Below are positions 33,147 to 41,706 of a DNA stretch of 64,000 bases, piece after piece. The notes under the pieces are model-generated. The model was given only the letters and a program-made list of their open reading frames with translations, was not told where the DNA came from and did no database searches. The position numbers and the translations under genes were made by a program. Numbering within the stretch: the first letter of the stretch is position 1; each line of letters begins with the position of its first letter. This stretch comes from Gilvibacter sediminis (GTDB taxonomy: Bacteria; Bacteroidota; Bacteroidia; Flavobacteriales; Flavobacteriaceae): positions 1,267,570 to 1,331,569 of the forward strand of contig NZ_JAQQTE010000001.1 in the NCBI RefSeq assembly GCF_028561565.1, given 5' to 3'.

Positions 33147-34493
33147 TTATCCGAGCAAGTCGTCGTCTGCAGGGTCTGGAGCCGGAGCCGGATCACCACC
33201 ACCACCGTCACCGCTCGGTGCAGGAGCATCGTCAGTAGCGTAATAGTCCTCAAAGATCTCCTTCATGTCAATCCCATAACGGTTGGCAAAGTCCTTTTGG
33301 ATCTCTGCATCCTTTTTACGCAGTTCTTGTAAAGCCTCAGCATAGGAGCTGTAAACACCTTGCATCACTTTTTCGTGAACTGGGATGTTGTCCATCATCT
33401 GCTGACGCGCCTTGGCAGAAGCTGTGTGCATAGCCGCTAGAGTTTGTCCAATATGCTCATCGGTTTTAACCCCTAAGTGTTCTAAGATCGCTGCGAACTC
33501 TTGATCGGTTCTCGCCTTGAGGGCAACAACATATCCGTCGTAGTACTTCAGACGCTCGTCAGTATCACTTTTAAGCTTTGCTCTGTGCGATTGTAAATTG
33601 CTGCGCAGAGAAGTCAACACTTTGATGGTCAAGTTGTGCTTGTGAACAAAGCTGTCCTTAGAAGCCGCAAGGGTAGTGTAGGCGTTTTTAAGACCTTCTA
33701 GTTCTTCTACCTTTTGTTCCAGCTGAGTGATCTTAGCAATGGCCTCAGAATACTCTGGCGATTGCTTGTCGGTGATCTCCTCAAGCTCTTGACGGGCCTG
33801 CTTCAATAGCGCGTATTGCTCTTCGAGTTTTTCTTCGGTCTCTTGCTTTTTCTCCAAGGCCTTGTTGTGGTTCTTGGATGCTTCAACAATAGCTACCTGC
33901 AATTTCTCTTCTACCTCTTTGATCTCAACCTCACGGTTCTTCAAACGGGTAACAGCAGCCTGACTCTTGTACGAGAGCTCGTTGAGCAAGGTTTGAATAT
34001 CGGCGTTCTCAATACGCTCTTGAAACATTTGCTTGGCGCGAAGATCTGCTGCATCTCGGGCTTTCTCTGCCGCTTTGAGCTCCTCTTCTTTGCGCTTGAT
34101 GCGGGACTTTCGTCCAAAGAGGTTGTTCCACCAATTGTCCTTGACGTTCTCTGCATCTTGCAATTCTACTTTGGCTTTATCCAAAGCAGCTTGCGCACGG
34201 TCAATTACTTTTTGTTCCTCCGCATTGAGGGTAGAGAACTTCTCGAAGATGATTCCTACTTCATCCTGATAGTCGGTAAGGTCTTTGATCGCTTCTAATA
34301 GGGAGCTGCGATCCTTCTCTGCCATGCCTACTACGTCATCCAAGGTCGCGTTGAGTATCTTTTGACGAACTTCTGGATCGTCCTCTTGCGCCAGCTTGGC
34401 TTTCATTTGGTCCATGGTTTTACCCCAGTTCACATCTACTTTCTCTTGTGCGGGGCCAGAATCGGTCTCTAATAAGTCAAAATCGTCAGCCAT
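33147..34493 (-). CDS. Long coiled-coil protein, first gene of the AAA+ operon
   Basis: A 448-residue protein with no signal peptide. Residues 80-300 are heptad-rich coiled coil (KAKVELQDAENVKDNWWNNL, EELEGLKNAYTTLA), interrupted by a conserved WWNNLFGRKSRIKRKEEEL segment near 120. The C-terminal third (ALKARTDQEFAAILEHLGVK, KARQQMMDNIPVHEKVM) is helical. It ends with a Gly/Asp/Pro-rich acidic tail. The overall plan, a coiled-coil with a WNNLFGRK-type break, is reminiscent of TelA/KlaA toxic-anion-resistance proteins, and also of ESCRT-III/PspA-like membrane proteins; neither is proven. It leads a tightly packed operon with an AAA+ ATPase, an arrangement expected for a remodelling system. Confidence 0.65.
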   Translation of the reverse strand: MADDFDLLETDSGPAQEKVDVNWGKTMDQMKAKLAQEDDPEVRQKILNATLDDVVGMAEKDRSSLLEAIKDLTDYQDEVGIIFEKFSTLNAEEQKVIDRAQAALDKAKVELQDAENVKDNWWNNLFGRKSRIKRKEEELKAAEKARDAADLRAKQMFQERIENADIQTLLNELSYKSQAAVTRLKNREVEIKEVEEKLQVAIVEASKNHNKALEKKQETEEKLEEQYALLKQARQELEEITDKQSPEYSEAIAKITQLEQKVEELEGLKNAYTTLAASKDSFVHKHNLTIKVLTSLRSNLQSHRAKLKSDTDERLKYYDGYVVALKARTDQEFAAILEHLGVKTDEHIGQTLAAMHTASAKARQQMMDNIPVHEKVMQGVYSSYAEALQELRKKDAEIQKDFANRYGIDMKEIFEDYYATDDAPAPSGDGGGGDPAPAPDPADDDLLG

Positions 34494-34656
34494 AGTAAGA
34501 CTATTGTTTTAAGGTTGCTAAAATTTTCGGAGTATCAATTTCGGTAAAAAAAATGAGTTAACGCACTCATTTCGGAAAAGCTTTCGACTATTAGTCTTAA
34601 ACAGGGTCAAAATGTTACACATTGCAACTATAGTGTACATTTTGAGCGATTTTCAT

Positions 34657-34692
34657 AAAAAAACCCTGAGCGATTAACTCAGGGCTTTTTAC
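34657..34692 (-). terminator. Intrinsic terminator after the acyl-CoA dehydrogenase gene
   Basis: Arms AAACCCTGAG and CTCAGGGCTTTTT around a CGATTAA loop, with the A run giving a T run on the minus strand. It lies just below the stop codon at 34709. The rest of the gap (34494-34656) should hold the promoter of the coiled-coil operon; I saw no exact TAnnTTTG match. Confidence 0.88.
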
Positions 34693-34708
34693 AGTGGACT
34701 AATTCAGA

Positions 34709-35851
34709 TTAATCTTTCAAGAGACTTCTGGAGATCACGATCTTTTGGATCTCGCTTGTTCCTTCGTAGATCTGTGTGATCTTCGCGTCACGCATCAAGC
34801 GCTCCACGTGATATTCTTTTACATAACCGTTTCCGCCGTGTACTTGCACTGCTTCTACCGTTACTTCCATGGCAACTTGAGAGGCGTAAAGTTTCGCCAT
34901 AGCACCGCTCAGATCGTAGTTGTGACCGTTGTCTTTGTCCCAAGCAGCTTTCATTACTAAGTGACGAGCCGCTTCGATCTTAACGTGCATATCTGCCAAT
35001 TTAAAGGCAATGGCTTGGTGGTTGCAGATCTCTGTACCGAAAGCCTTGCGCACTTTAGAATAGTCTCTAGCTAATTCGTAAGCTCCTTGCGCAATACCTA
35101 GAGCCTGAGCTGCAATGCCAATACGACCACCGCTTAGGGTCTTCATGGCGAATTTGAATCCGAAGCCATCTTCCCCAATTCGGTTCTCTTTAGGAACTTT
35201 AACGTCGTTAAAGATCAGAGAGTGGGTGTCGCTTCCGCGGATACCGAGTTTATCTTCTTTAGGGCCGATCTCAAAACCTTCCCATCCTTTTTCTACAATA
35301 AGCGCATTGATTCCGCGGTGACCTTTATCGCGATCCGTTTGAGCGATCACAATATAGTAGTCTGAGGTGCTTCCGTTGGTGATCCAGTTCTTGGTTCCGT
35401 TAAGCACATAGTGGTCACCCATATCAATGGCCGTGGTTTTTTGAGAAGTCGCGTCAGAACCTGCTTCTGGCTCACTCAAACAAAAAGCCCCAAGAGCCTC
35501 CCCAGATGCCAATTTGGTCAGGTATTTCTCCTTGTGCATATCGCTACCAAAGGCTTGGATTCCGTAGCACACCAAAGAGTTGTTTACAGACATCACTACC
35601 GATGCAGAAGCGTCTATTTTACTGAGTTCTTCCATGGCCAACACGTATGAAACCGTGTCCATTCCGCCTCCGCCGTATTGCGGATCTACCATCATTCCCA
35701 TAAATCCAAGTTCTCCCATCTGTTTGATCTGGGCTGCTGGGAATTCTTGTTTATTGTCGCGTTCTACAACGCCTGGAAGCAATTCGTTCTTAGCAAAATC
35801 ACGAGCTGCCTCGCGGATCATTTCATGTTCTTCGGTTAAGGTAAAATCCAT
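34709..35851 (-). CDS. Short-chain acyl-CoA dehydrogenase
   Basis: A 380-residue flavoprotein that oxidises acyl-CoA to enoyl-CoA in beta-oxidation or amino-acid degradation. It has the family layout: helical N-domain (FAKNELLPGVVERDNKQEFP), FAD/substrate strands with FCLSEPEAGSDATSQ, TKNWITNGSTSDYYIVIAQT, GIRGSDTHSLIFNDVKVP, and a C-terminal helical domain with GGNGYVKEYHVERLMRDA. The catalytic glutamate is in QIYEGTSEIQK. Closest in pattern to butyryl-type dehydrogenases. It has a good Bacteroidota promoter (35892-35922) and a terminator, so it is a single-gene unit. Confidence 0.93.
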   Translation of the reverse strand: MDFTLTEEHEMIREAARDFAKNELLPGVVERDNKQEFPAAQIKQMGELGFMGMMVDPQYGGGGMDTVSYVLAMEELSKIDASASVVMSVNNSLVCYGIQAFGSDMHKEKYLTKLASGEALGAFCLSEPEAGSDATSQKTTAIDMGDHYVLNGTKNWITNGSTSDYYIVIAQTDRDKGHRGINALIVEKGWEGFEIGPKEDKLGIRGSDTHSLIFNDVKVPKENRIGEDGFGFKFAMKTLSGGRIGIAAQALGIAQGAYELARDYSKVRKAFGTEICNHQAIAFKLADMHVKIEAARHLVMKAAWDKDNGHNYDLSGAMAKLYASQVAMEVTVEAVQVHGGNGYVKEYHVERLMRDAKITQIYEGTSEIQKIVISRSLLKD

Positions 35852-35891
35852 GGAATTCAGTATTCTTTAAATTATTCTCAAAAAAGGTTAG

Positions 35892-35922
35892 CAAAGATAC
35901 TTCTTAAATGGCATATTTTCAA
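35892..35922 (-). promoter_or_regulatory. Bacteroidota-type promoter of the acyl-CoA dehydrogenase gene
   Basis: On the minus strand: TTG (35920-35922), 20-base spacer, then TATCTTTG (35892-35899). This is a full match to the -33 TTG / -7 TAnnTTTG consensus of Bacteroidota primary sigma. The leader to ATG 35851 would be about 34 bases. Confidence 0.75.
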
Positions 35923-35943
35923 TAAATCCTGTTATTTTTAAGA

Positions 35944-37014
35944 ATGCTTAAAAATCAATATCACGTACTTGGAGTGATGTCTGGTACATCGCTGGATGGG
36001 ATTGACTTGGCTGAGGTTTTCTTCACTGTAGACCAAGGGGTTTGGACTTATGAATTTGGGCACACCCAAATGCTTCCCTATGATGAAAAGCGCGAGAAGG
36101 CTTTTTTGGCAGATCTGGTCAGCCTCAGTCCTGCGGAATTGGACGCGGCAGATACGCGCTATTCCCAGTTTTTAGGCGAGCAGATCAAAGTATTTATCCA
36201 AGAGCATAATATTATGGGGCTGGATGCGGTTTGTTCACACGGACACACGGCCCTACACCGACCTGATCTGGGAGTGACCCGTCAGATCGGAAATCAAAAG
36301 CAGCTTGCCGATATCATAGGGCAACGCGTAGTTTGCGATTTTAGGGTGCAAGATGTCGTCCTAGGCGGGCAAGGTGCTCCTTTGGTGCCCATTGGCGATC
36401 GATTGCTTTTTGGAGATTACGACTATTGCATCAATCTGGGAGGGTTCGCCAACCTATCCTATGAACAAAATGGAAGGCGGATTGCTTATGATCTGTGTCC
36501 GGTCAATATCATACTCAATGCACTAGTGGAGCCGTTGGGGCTTGCTTATGATGAAGGCGGCAAGATCGCCCAAAGCGGAACTGTGAATGATCAGTTATTG
36601 AAACAACTCAACAGCTTGGATTACTACGCGCAGCAACCTCCAAAATCCTTAGGACTGGAATGGGTCCGCAGTGAAATTCACAACAAATTCAAACTTAAAA
36701 CGCTCAATCCAGAAGATGCCTTAGCCACTTTGGTAGAGCATATGGCTTTTCAGATTTCCAAACCCTTAAAAGCGAAGAGTAAGGTCTTGTTTACCGGAGG
36801 CGGAGCTCACAATGATTATCTTCTGCAGCGCATAGAGTCTTATAAGTCATTGAAAATCAAAGTACCCAACAAACAACTGATTGAATACAAGGAAGCCTTG
36901 ATTTTTGCACTTTTAGGCGTCCTTAAATTGCGTGATGAGGTCAATTGTTTAGCCTCGGTTACTGGGGCGCGTAAGGATCATTCTAGTGGCCTGATATTTA
37001 ACGCTAATATTTAG
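35944..37014 (+). CDS. anmK: Anhydro-N-acetylmuramic acid kinase
   Basis: A 356-residue kinase that phosphorylates 1,6-anhydro-MurNAc to MurNAc-6-phosphate in peptidoglycan recycling. Diagnostic motifs are VLGVMSGTSLDGIDLA at the start (nucleotide-binding loop), SHGHTALHRPD, DFRVQDVVLGGQGAPLVPI, NLGGFANLSY and the C-terminal LFTGGGAHNDYL. Length fits the family. Cytoplasmic. It starts 93 bases from the divergent acyl-CoA dehydrogenase gene and is followed by a separate promoter for the next gene. Confidence 0.95.
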   Translation: MLKNQYHVLGVMSGTSLDGIDLAEVFFTVDQGVWTYEFGHTQMLPYDEKREKAFLADLVSLSPAELDAADTRYSQFLGEQIKVFIQEHNIMGLDAVCSHGHTALHRPDLGVTRQIGNQKQLADIIGQRVVCDFRVQDVVLGGQGAPLVPIGDRLLFGDYDYCINLGGFANLSYEQNGRRIAYDLCPVNIILNALVEPLGLAYDEGGKIAQSGTVNDQLLKQLNSLDYYAQQPPKSLGLEWVRSEIHNKFKLKTLNPEDALATLVEHMAFQISKPLKAKSKVLFTGGGAHNDYLLQRIESYKSLKIKVPNKQLIEYKEALIFALLGVLKLRDEVNCLASVTGARKDHSSGLIFNANI

Positions 37015-37046
37015 TTATCGCGAACGGTTTGGGTACTTAAGTTTGT

Positions 37047-37054
37047 TATATTTG
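37047..37054 (+). promoter_or_regulatory. Probable -7 element for the amino-acid dehydrogenase gene
   Basis: TATATTTG, an exact TAnnTTTG match, 26 bases before ATG 37080. A TTG at 37029-37031 gives a short 15-base spacer, so the -33 box is uncertain. Confidence 0.5.
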
Positions 37055-37079
37055 TCATGCTACTATGCCAACCAACTAA

Positions 37080-38306
37080 ATGAAAGAACTCCTTAAAGCT
37101 TACGAGAATAAAGCACCAGAAATCGTGTTTCATTGGAACGATCCTCATACCGATGCAGAAGGTTGGACCGTCATCAATTCGCTCCGTGGTGGAGCCGCTG
37201 GTGGGGGAACTCGTATGCGTAAAGGTTTGGATATGAATGAAGTGCTTTCCTTGGCCAAGACCATGGAAGTGAAGTTCACGGTTTCCGGACCAGCCATTGG
37301 AGGTGCTAAATCAGGGATCAATTTTGACCCTGCTGATCCGCGTAAAAAGGAGGTCTTAGAACGTTGGTACGCTGCCGTTTCTCCTTTGCTCAAATCCTAT
37401 TACGGAACGGGTGGAGATCTCAATGTAGATGAAATCCACGAAGTAATTCCAATTACGGAGGCCAGCGGTGTTTGGCATCCGCAGGAAGGAGTTTTCTCAG
37501 GACATTTTCAGCCGAGAGAGGCCGATAAAATCAACCGCATTGGTCAATTGCGCCAAGGGGTGATCAAAGTAATCGAAAACCCGAACTACTCTCCGGACGT
37601 AACCAAAAAATACACCGTGGCCGATATGATCACTGGTTTTGGTGTTGCGGAGGCTGTAAAACACTACTATGAGGTTTACGGCGGTTCTGTAGTTGGCAAG
37701 CGTGCTGTGATCCAAGGTTTTGGAAACGTAGGGTCAGCTGCGGCGTATTATTTGGCCTTAATGGGAGCCAAGGTTGTCGGTATCATTGACCGTCACGGTG
37801 GAGTGATCAATGAAACTGGTTTTTCCATGGAAGAAGTTACCGAGTTCTTTTTAAGCAAGCGCGGTAATGAACTTATGGTGGAAAATATGATCCCGTTTGA
37901 AGAAATGAACGAGCGCATTTGGGCTTTGGAGACTGAGGTCTTTGCTCCTTGTGCGGCATCTCGTTTGATCACACAAGATCAGATCGATCAAATGATCGCT
38001 TCTGGTTTAGAAGTGATCTCTTGCGGGGCGAACGTTCCTTTTGCCGATCCGGAGATTTTCTTCGGTTCTATTATGGAGCATACAGACCGCGAGGTTAGTT
38101 TGATTCCAGATTTTATTTCAAATTGTGGAATGGCCAGAGTTTTTGCTTACTTTATGGAGCGAAAAGTACAAATGACCGATGAAGCTATCTTCAATGATAC
38201 TTCGCAGACCATTAGACGTGCTTTGGAAGCTACACACCAATCGAATCCGAATAAAACAAGAATAAGCGAAACCGCATTTGAGATCGCTTTAAAACAACTT
38301 ATATAA
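37080..38306 (+). CDS. Glu/Leu/Phe/Val dehydrogenase
   Basis: A 408-residue NAD(P)-dependent amino-acid dehydrogenase that interconverts an amino acid with its 2-oxo acid plus ammonia. The dimerisation/catalytic domain has INSLRGGAAGGGTRMRKGL and SGPAIGGAKSGINFDP with the substrate and catalytic lysines. The Rossmann domain has VIQGFGNVGSAAAYYLALM and GIIDRHGG. Conserved late motifs SCGANVPFADPEI and ISNCGMARVFAYFM are present. The substrate cannot be fixed from sequence alone. The gene is followed by nhaD after 12 bases. Confidence 0.9.
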   Translation: MKELLKAYENKAPEIVFHWNDPHTDAEGWTVINSLRGGAAGGGTRMRKGLDMNEVLSLAKTMEVKFTVSGPAIGGAKSGINFDPADPRKKEVLERWYAAVSPLLKSYYGTGGDLNVDEIHEVIPITEASGVWHPQEGVFSGHFQPREADKINRIGQLRQGVIKVIENPNYSPDVTKKYTVADMITGFGVAEAVKHYYEVYGGSVVGKRAVIQGFGNVGSAAAYYLALMGAKVVGIIDRHGGVINETGFSMEEVTEFFLSKRGNELMVENMIPFEEMNERIWALETEVFAPCAASRLITQDQIDQMIASGLEVISCGANVPFADPEIFFGSIMEHTDREVSLIPDFISNCGMARVFAYFMERKVQMTDEAIFNDTSQTIRRALEATHQSNPNKTRISETAFEIALKQLI

Positions 38307-38318
38307 ACTACCATCTGT

Positions 38319-39698
38319 ATGGAATCTATCATCATTCTCATTTTTGTATTTGGTTATTTATCAATCACCTTAGAACATCCCCTTCGTCTAGACAAAACTG
38401 TACCTGCCTTGATCATGGCAGCCCTTATTTGGGCAGTGCTTTCCATTGGCTTCACCGCCGGATGGTTCAACGTCATAGACACCCATGAGAATGTGTTTCA
38501 ATACATAGCCGGCGACCACGCCATGGAAGAAGGCTTCTCCAATACGCTGCTGCATCACTTGGGTAAAACAGCGGAGATTCTCATCTTCTTAATAGGCGCC
38601 ATGACCATAGTGGAGATCATTGATCTGCACCGCGGTTTTGAGATCCTGAAAGGAGCTGTGAAGACCAAGAGCAAGAAGCGTCTGCTTTGGATCATTGGTA
38701 TTTTGGCGTTTATACTATCAGCTATCATTGATAACCTTACGGCAACGATCGTACTGGTAACCTTATTGCGTAAGCTGATCCCAACCAGAGAGGACCGTTT
38801 GTGGTTTGCCTCTATGGTAGTGATTGCGGCGAATGCTGGGGGTGCTTGGTCACCGATTGGAGACGTAACCACCACTATGCTTTGGATTGCAAATAAGGTG
38901 ACTGCCTTAGGTTTGGTGAAGTTTGTGGTCTTGCCGTCTATTGCTTGTTTCCTTGTACCGTTCTTCATTGCCAGTCGTATGAAGCCTTTCCAAGGTGAGG
39001 TGACCGGAGTAGATGAGGATGAAGATGCAGACGGGCGCAGATTACTCAGTAGTAAGACTATGTTGTTCCTCGGTTTGGGGATGATCGTGTCTGTACCGAT
39101 CTTTAAAACAGTAACCCACTTGCCACCTTATATTGGGATGATGTTTGCCTTGGGTATTGTATGGTTGGTTTCAGAATACATTCACCCAGAAGAAGACTTC
39201 TCAGAATCAGAAAGACACAAATACTCTGCACACAAAGCCTTGTCGCGTATTGAAATATCAAGTATCCTTTTCTTCTTAGGAATCCTTATGGCCGTTGCCG
39301 GACTGGAGAGTTTGGTTTACGGAACTTCCATGGACGGAGAGCAAGTAGGTACGCTGCGTTACTTAGCAGAAGTATTGCAAGGAGCCATTCCTTATGAGGA
39401 TGTCGTAGTGATCTTGCTGGGTATCTTCTCAGCCATTATTGATAACGTGCCGCTTGTAGCAGCATCTATTGGAATGTATGAATCTCCAACCGATTCTGTA
39501 TTGTGGCATTTTATTGCTTATTCTGCAGGAACTGGAGGATCTATGTTGATCATCGGATCTGCTGCGGGTGTAGCTGCAATGGGAATGGAGAAGATCGATT
39601 TTATCTGGTATTTAAAGAAAATTACTTGGTTAGCATTCGTAGGTTTTGCCGTAGGAGCTGGAGTGTATCTTCTGTTCCAACGCGTGCTACTCGTTTAA
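38319..39698 (+). CDS. nhaD: Na+/H+ antiporter of the NhaD family
   Basis: A 459-residue inner-membrane antiporter exchanging sodium for protons for ion and pH homeostasis. About 11-12 helices are visible. Family segments include FGYLSITLEHPLRLDKTVPA at the N-terminus, IDNLTATIVLVTLLRKLIP with Asn/Asp in the helix, NAGGAWSPIGDVTTTMLWI, and the late GIFSAIIDNVPLVAASIGMY and GGSMLIIGSAAGVAAMGMEK, which match NhaD. It follows the dehydrogenase gene after 12 bases and may share its transcript. Confidence 0.92.
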   Translation: MESIIILIFVFGYLSITLEHPLRLDKTVPALIMAALIWAVLSIGFTAGWFNVIDTHENVFQYIAGDHAMEEGFSNTLLHHLGKTAEILIFLIGAMTIVEIIDLHRGFEILKGAVKTKSKKRLLWIIGILAFILSAIIDNLTATIVLVTLLRKLIPTREDRLWFASMVVIAANAGGAWSPIGDVTTTMLWIANKVTALGLVKFVVLPSIACFLVPFFIASRMKPFQGEVTGVDEDEDADGRRLLSSKTMLFLGLGMIVSVPIFKTVTHLPPYIGMMFALGIVWLVSEYIHPEEDFSESERHKYSAHKALSRIEISSILFFLGILMAVAGLESLVYGTSMDGEQVGTLRYLAEVLQGAIPYEDVVVILLGIFSAIIDNVPLVAASIGMYESPTDSVLWHFIAYSAGTGGSMLIIGSAAGVAAMGMEKIDFIWYLKKITWLAFVGFAVGAGVYLLFQRVLLV

Positions 39699-39751
39699 GC
39701 CCTTACAATTTCTGAACGTATTGTTCGTTCTACCATTATTAAACCTAAACT

Positions 39752-40453
39752 ATGTTGAATTTCCTACTTCAGGACCCAACTACCGATGCTGTAGATGGCC
39801 TGGAACCTGTCGTTGAAGAAAAAACGATCTCATTGATGGAACTCCTGCTCAACGGAGGAGTTGCTGGTCAAATCATTATTGCTGTTTTATTTGTGCTGCT
39901 TTTTGTGGCTATGTATATCTACTTTGAACGCCTGTTTGCGATCAAATCGGCTTCTAAGATTGACGGCAATTTTATGAATCAAATTCGAGACAATGTAGGT
40001 TCTGGAAACTTAGAAGCGGCAAAGCTTTTATGTGTTCAGCAGAACTCTCCCGTGGCTCGTTTGACTGAAAAGGGAATTTCACGAATCGGAAGTCCACTGG
40101 ATGATATCAACACCGCCATTGAAAATGCGGGGCGTTTGGAAGTCTATAAAATGGAAAAGAACGTAAGTATCCTCGCTACCATTGCAGGGGCTGCCCCAAT
40201 GATCGGTTTCTTAGGGACGGTTATTGGTATGGTTTTGGCTTTCCATCAATTGGCTACCAGTAGTGGACAAGCAGAGATGGGCTCACTGGCAGAAGGAATT
40301 TATACGGCCATGACCACTACCGTTGCAGGTTTGGTAGTTGGTATTATTGCGTATATGGGTTACAATCACTTGGTGGTTAAGACAGACAAGGTTGTGCACC
40401 AAATGGAGGCCAATGCTGTTGACTTCCTAGATCTTCTAAACGAACCAGCTTAG
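39752..40453 (+). CDS. MotA/TolQ/ExbB-family proton channel protein
   Basis: A 233-residue inner-membrane protein with three helices (about 34-61, 130-155 and 170-195). The FLGTVIGMVLAFHQLATSSG and GIYTAMTTTVAGLVVGIIAYMGY segments are typical ExbB/TolQ channel helices, with the proline- and threonine-rich loop. It begins an ExbB-ExbD-TonB cassette on the + strand (10 bases to the ExbD gene, then 1 base to the TonB-like gene). The complex uses proton-motive force to energise outer-membrane receptors, possibly also other envelope machines. Confidence 0.9.
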   Translation: MLNFLLQDPTTDAVDGLEPVVEEKTISLMELLLNGGVAGQIIIAVLFVLLFVAMYIYFERLFAIKSASKIDGNFMNQIRDNVGSGNLEAAKLLCVQQNSPVARLTEKGISRIGSPLDDINTAIENAGRLEVYKMEKNVSILATIAGAAPMIGFLGTVIGMVLAFHQLATSSGQAEMGSLAEGIYTAMTTTVAGLVVGIIAYMGYNHLVVKTDKVVHQMEANAVDFLDLLNEPA

Positions 40454-40463
40454 ATACGGCAGT

Positions 40464-40856
40464 ATGAATCTAAGAGGAAGAAATAAAGTAAAGGCTGAGT
40501 TCAGTATGAGCTCCATGACAGACATTGTATTTCTGTTGTTGGTGTTCTTTTTGCTGACTTCGTCTAACGTAACTCCAGATGCGCTCAACCTAGTGCTTCC
40601 AAAGGCCAAAGGGAAGACCACGGCGCAGCAAAATGCTTCTGTGAGCATTACTAAAGGAGGAGCTTACTACGTGAATAAAGAGCGCGTAAGTGAGTACAGC
40701 ATAGAAAGTGAACTGCAAGCAGCCTTGGGTGGTCAGGATTCCCCGACCATCATTTTGCGTGCAGAAGAAGGCGTGCCCATTGAAAAGGCCGTTTTGGTAA
40801 TGGATATTGCCAATAAGAACAATTTTAAAGTCGTACTCGCCGTACGCCCGAATTAA
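40464..40856 (+). CDS. ExbD/TolR-family biopolymer transport protein
   Basis: A 130-residue protein with one N-terminal membrane helix (SSMTDIVFLLLVFFLLTSS) that carries the conserved Asp used for proton coupling in ExbD/TolR, and a periplasmic domain with LVLPKAKGKTTAQQNASV and the C-terminal AVLVMDIANKNNFKVVLAVRP. Its stop is separated from the TonB-like start by one base. It works with the ExbB-type channel upstream. Confidence 0.9.
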   Translation: MNLRGRNKVKAEFSMSSMTDIVFLLLVFFLLTSSNVTPDALNLVLPKAKGKTTAQQNASVSITKGGAYYVNKERVSEYSIESELQAALGGQDSPTIILRAEEGVPIEKAVLVMDIANKNNFKVVLAVRPN

Positions 40857-40857
40857 T

Positions 40858-41670
40858 ATGGGATTTTTAGATACCCAGCACAAACGCAAGAGCTTTCGCA
40901 TCAGTTCAGCCCTTATGGCCATACTGTTGCTGTTGCTGTTTTTCTTCGGATTGAAATATCTCGATCCGCCACCAGAAGGTGGGATCGCCATTAATTTTGG
41001 AACCAGTGCTACGGGTTCTGGAAATGTGCAGCCGCAGGAGACGGTAAGAACAGCTCCGCAGCAAACGCAGTCCAATCCGCAGCAATCCTCTAAAGACATC
41101 AATGAAGAGGTGGTAACCCAAGACATTGAAGATGCGCCTGTGGTAAAGGATGATCAAAAACCTGTGGAGACCAAACCTGCAGTAGAAGAGAAGCCAGTTG
41201 AGACTGAAAAAAAACCAGATCCCAAGCCAGATCAAAGCACTACGGACGCACTATCATCCATCATCAACGGTCCTAAGAATGACGGAAAGACCGATGGAGG
41301 AGAAGGTCCCGATGCCACCGGAGGTGACAAAGGAGATCCCAACGGAGACCCAAATGCCAGCAGCTATTATGGAACTGGTAAAGGTCTAGATGGAGATGGA
41401 AACTACCAGCTTGGCGGACGCTCTGCTTTGAACAAGGAGAAGTATCAACAAGACTGTAATGAGGCTGGAACCGTCGTGGTCAGTATAGAGGTGGATCGCA
41501 ACGGAAACGTGATCAGCGCTACTCCTGGAGTTCGCGGGACTACCAACAATTCACGCTGTCTGCTAGAGCCGGCCAAACGCGCGGCTATGGATACCAAATT
41601 CAACGCAGATCCCAACGCACCTGCAAAACAGATCGGGAAGATCGTTTACCGTTTTTCTTTGTCCAATTAA
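40858..41670 (+). CDS. TonB-like energy transducer
   Basis: About 270 residues from ATG 40858. A basic cytoplasmic start (GFLDTQHKRKSFRI), one membrane helix (SALMAILLLLLFFFGLKYL), then a long disordered Pro/Lys/Glu stretch (EEKPVETEKKPDPKPDQS) and a Gly/Asn/Asp-rich linker, then a C-terminal domain (GTVVVSIEVDRNGNVISATP ... AKQIGKIVYRFSLSN) that fits the TonB C-terminal fold with the final aromatic strand. It couples ExbB/ExbD to outer-membrane receptors. The C-terminal domain is shorter than usual, so its partner may be non-standard. Confidence 0.8.
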   Translation: MGFLDTQHKRKSFRISSALMAILLLLLFFFGLKYLDPPPEGGIAINFGTSATGSGNVQPQETVRTAPQQTQSNPQQSSKDINEEVVTQDIEDAPVVKDDQKPVETKPAVEEKPVETEKKPDPKPDQSTTDALSSIINGPKNDGKTDGGEGPDATGGDKGDPNGDPNASSYYGTGKGLDGDGNYQLGGRSALNKEKYQQDCNEAGTVVVSIEVDRNGNVISATPGVRGTTNNSRCLLEPAKRAAMDTKFNADPNAPAKQIGKIVYRFSLSN

Positions 41671-41684
41671 GAGGTCATTTTTGG

Positions 41685-41692
41685 TATCTTTG
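41685..41692 (+). promoter_or_regulatory. Probable -7 element for the BNR-repeat surface protein
   Basis: TATCTTTG is an exact match to TAnnTTTG, 15 bases before ATG 41707. A TTG at 41659-41661 gives a 23-base spacer, at the long end of the usual range. Confidence 0.5.
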
Positions 41693-41706
41693 AGAAAAAC
41701 GATGCC

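Noticed and set aside
26598-34493. Type VI secretion, gas-vesicle or phage-defence island
   Set aside because: No contractile-sheath, gas-vesicle or nuclease genes are present. The operon lies in core-like context with ordinary codon use and no mobile element.
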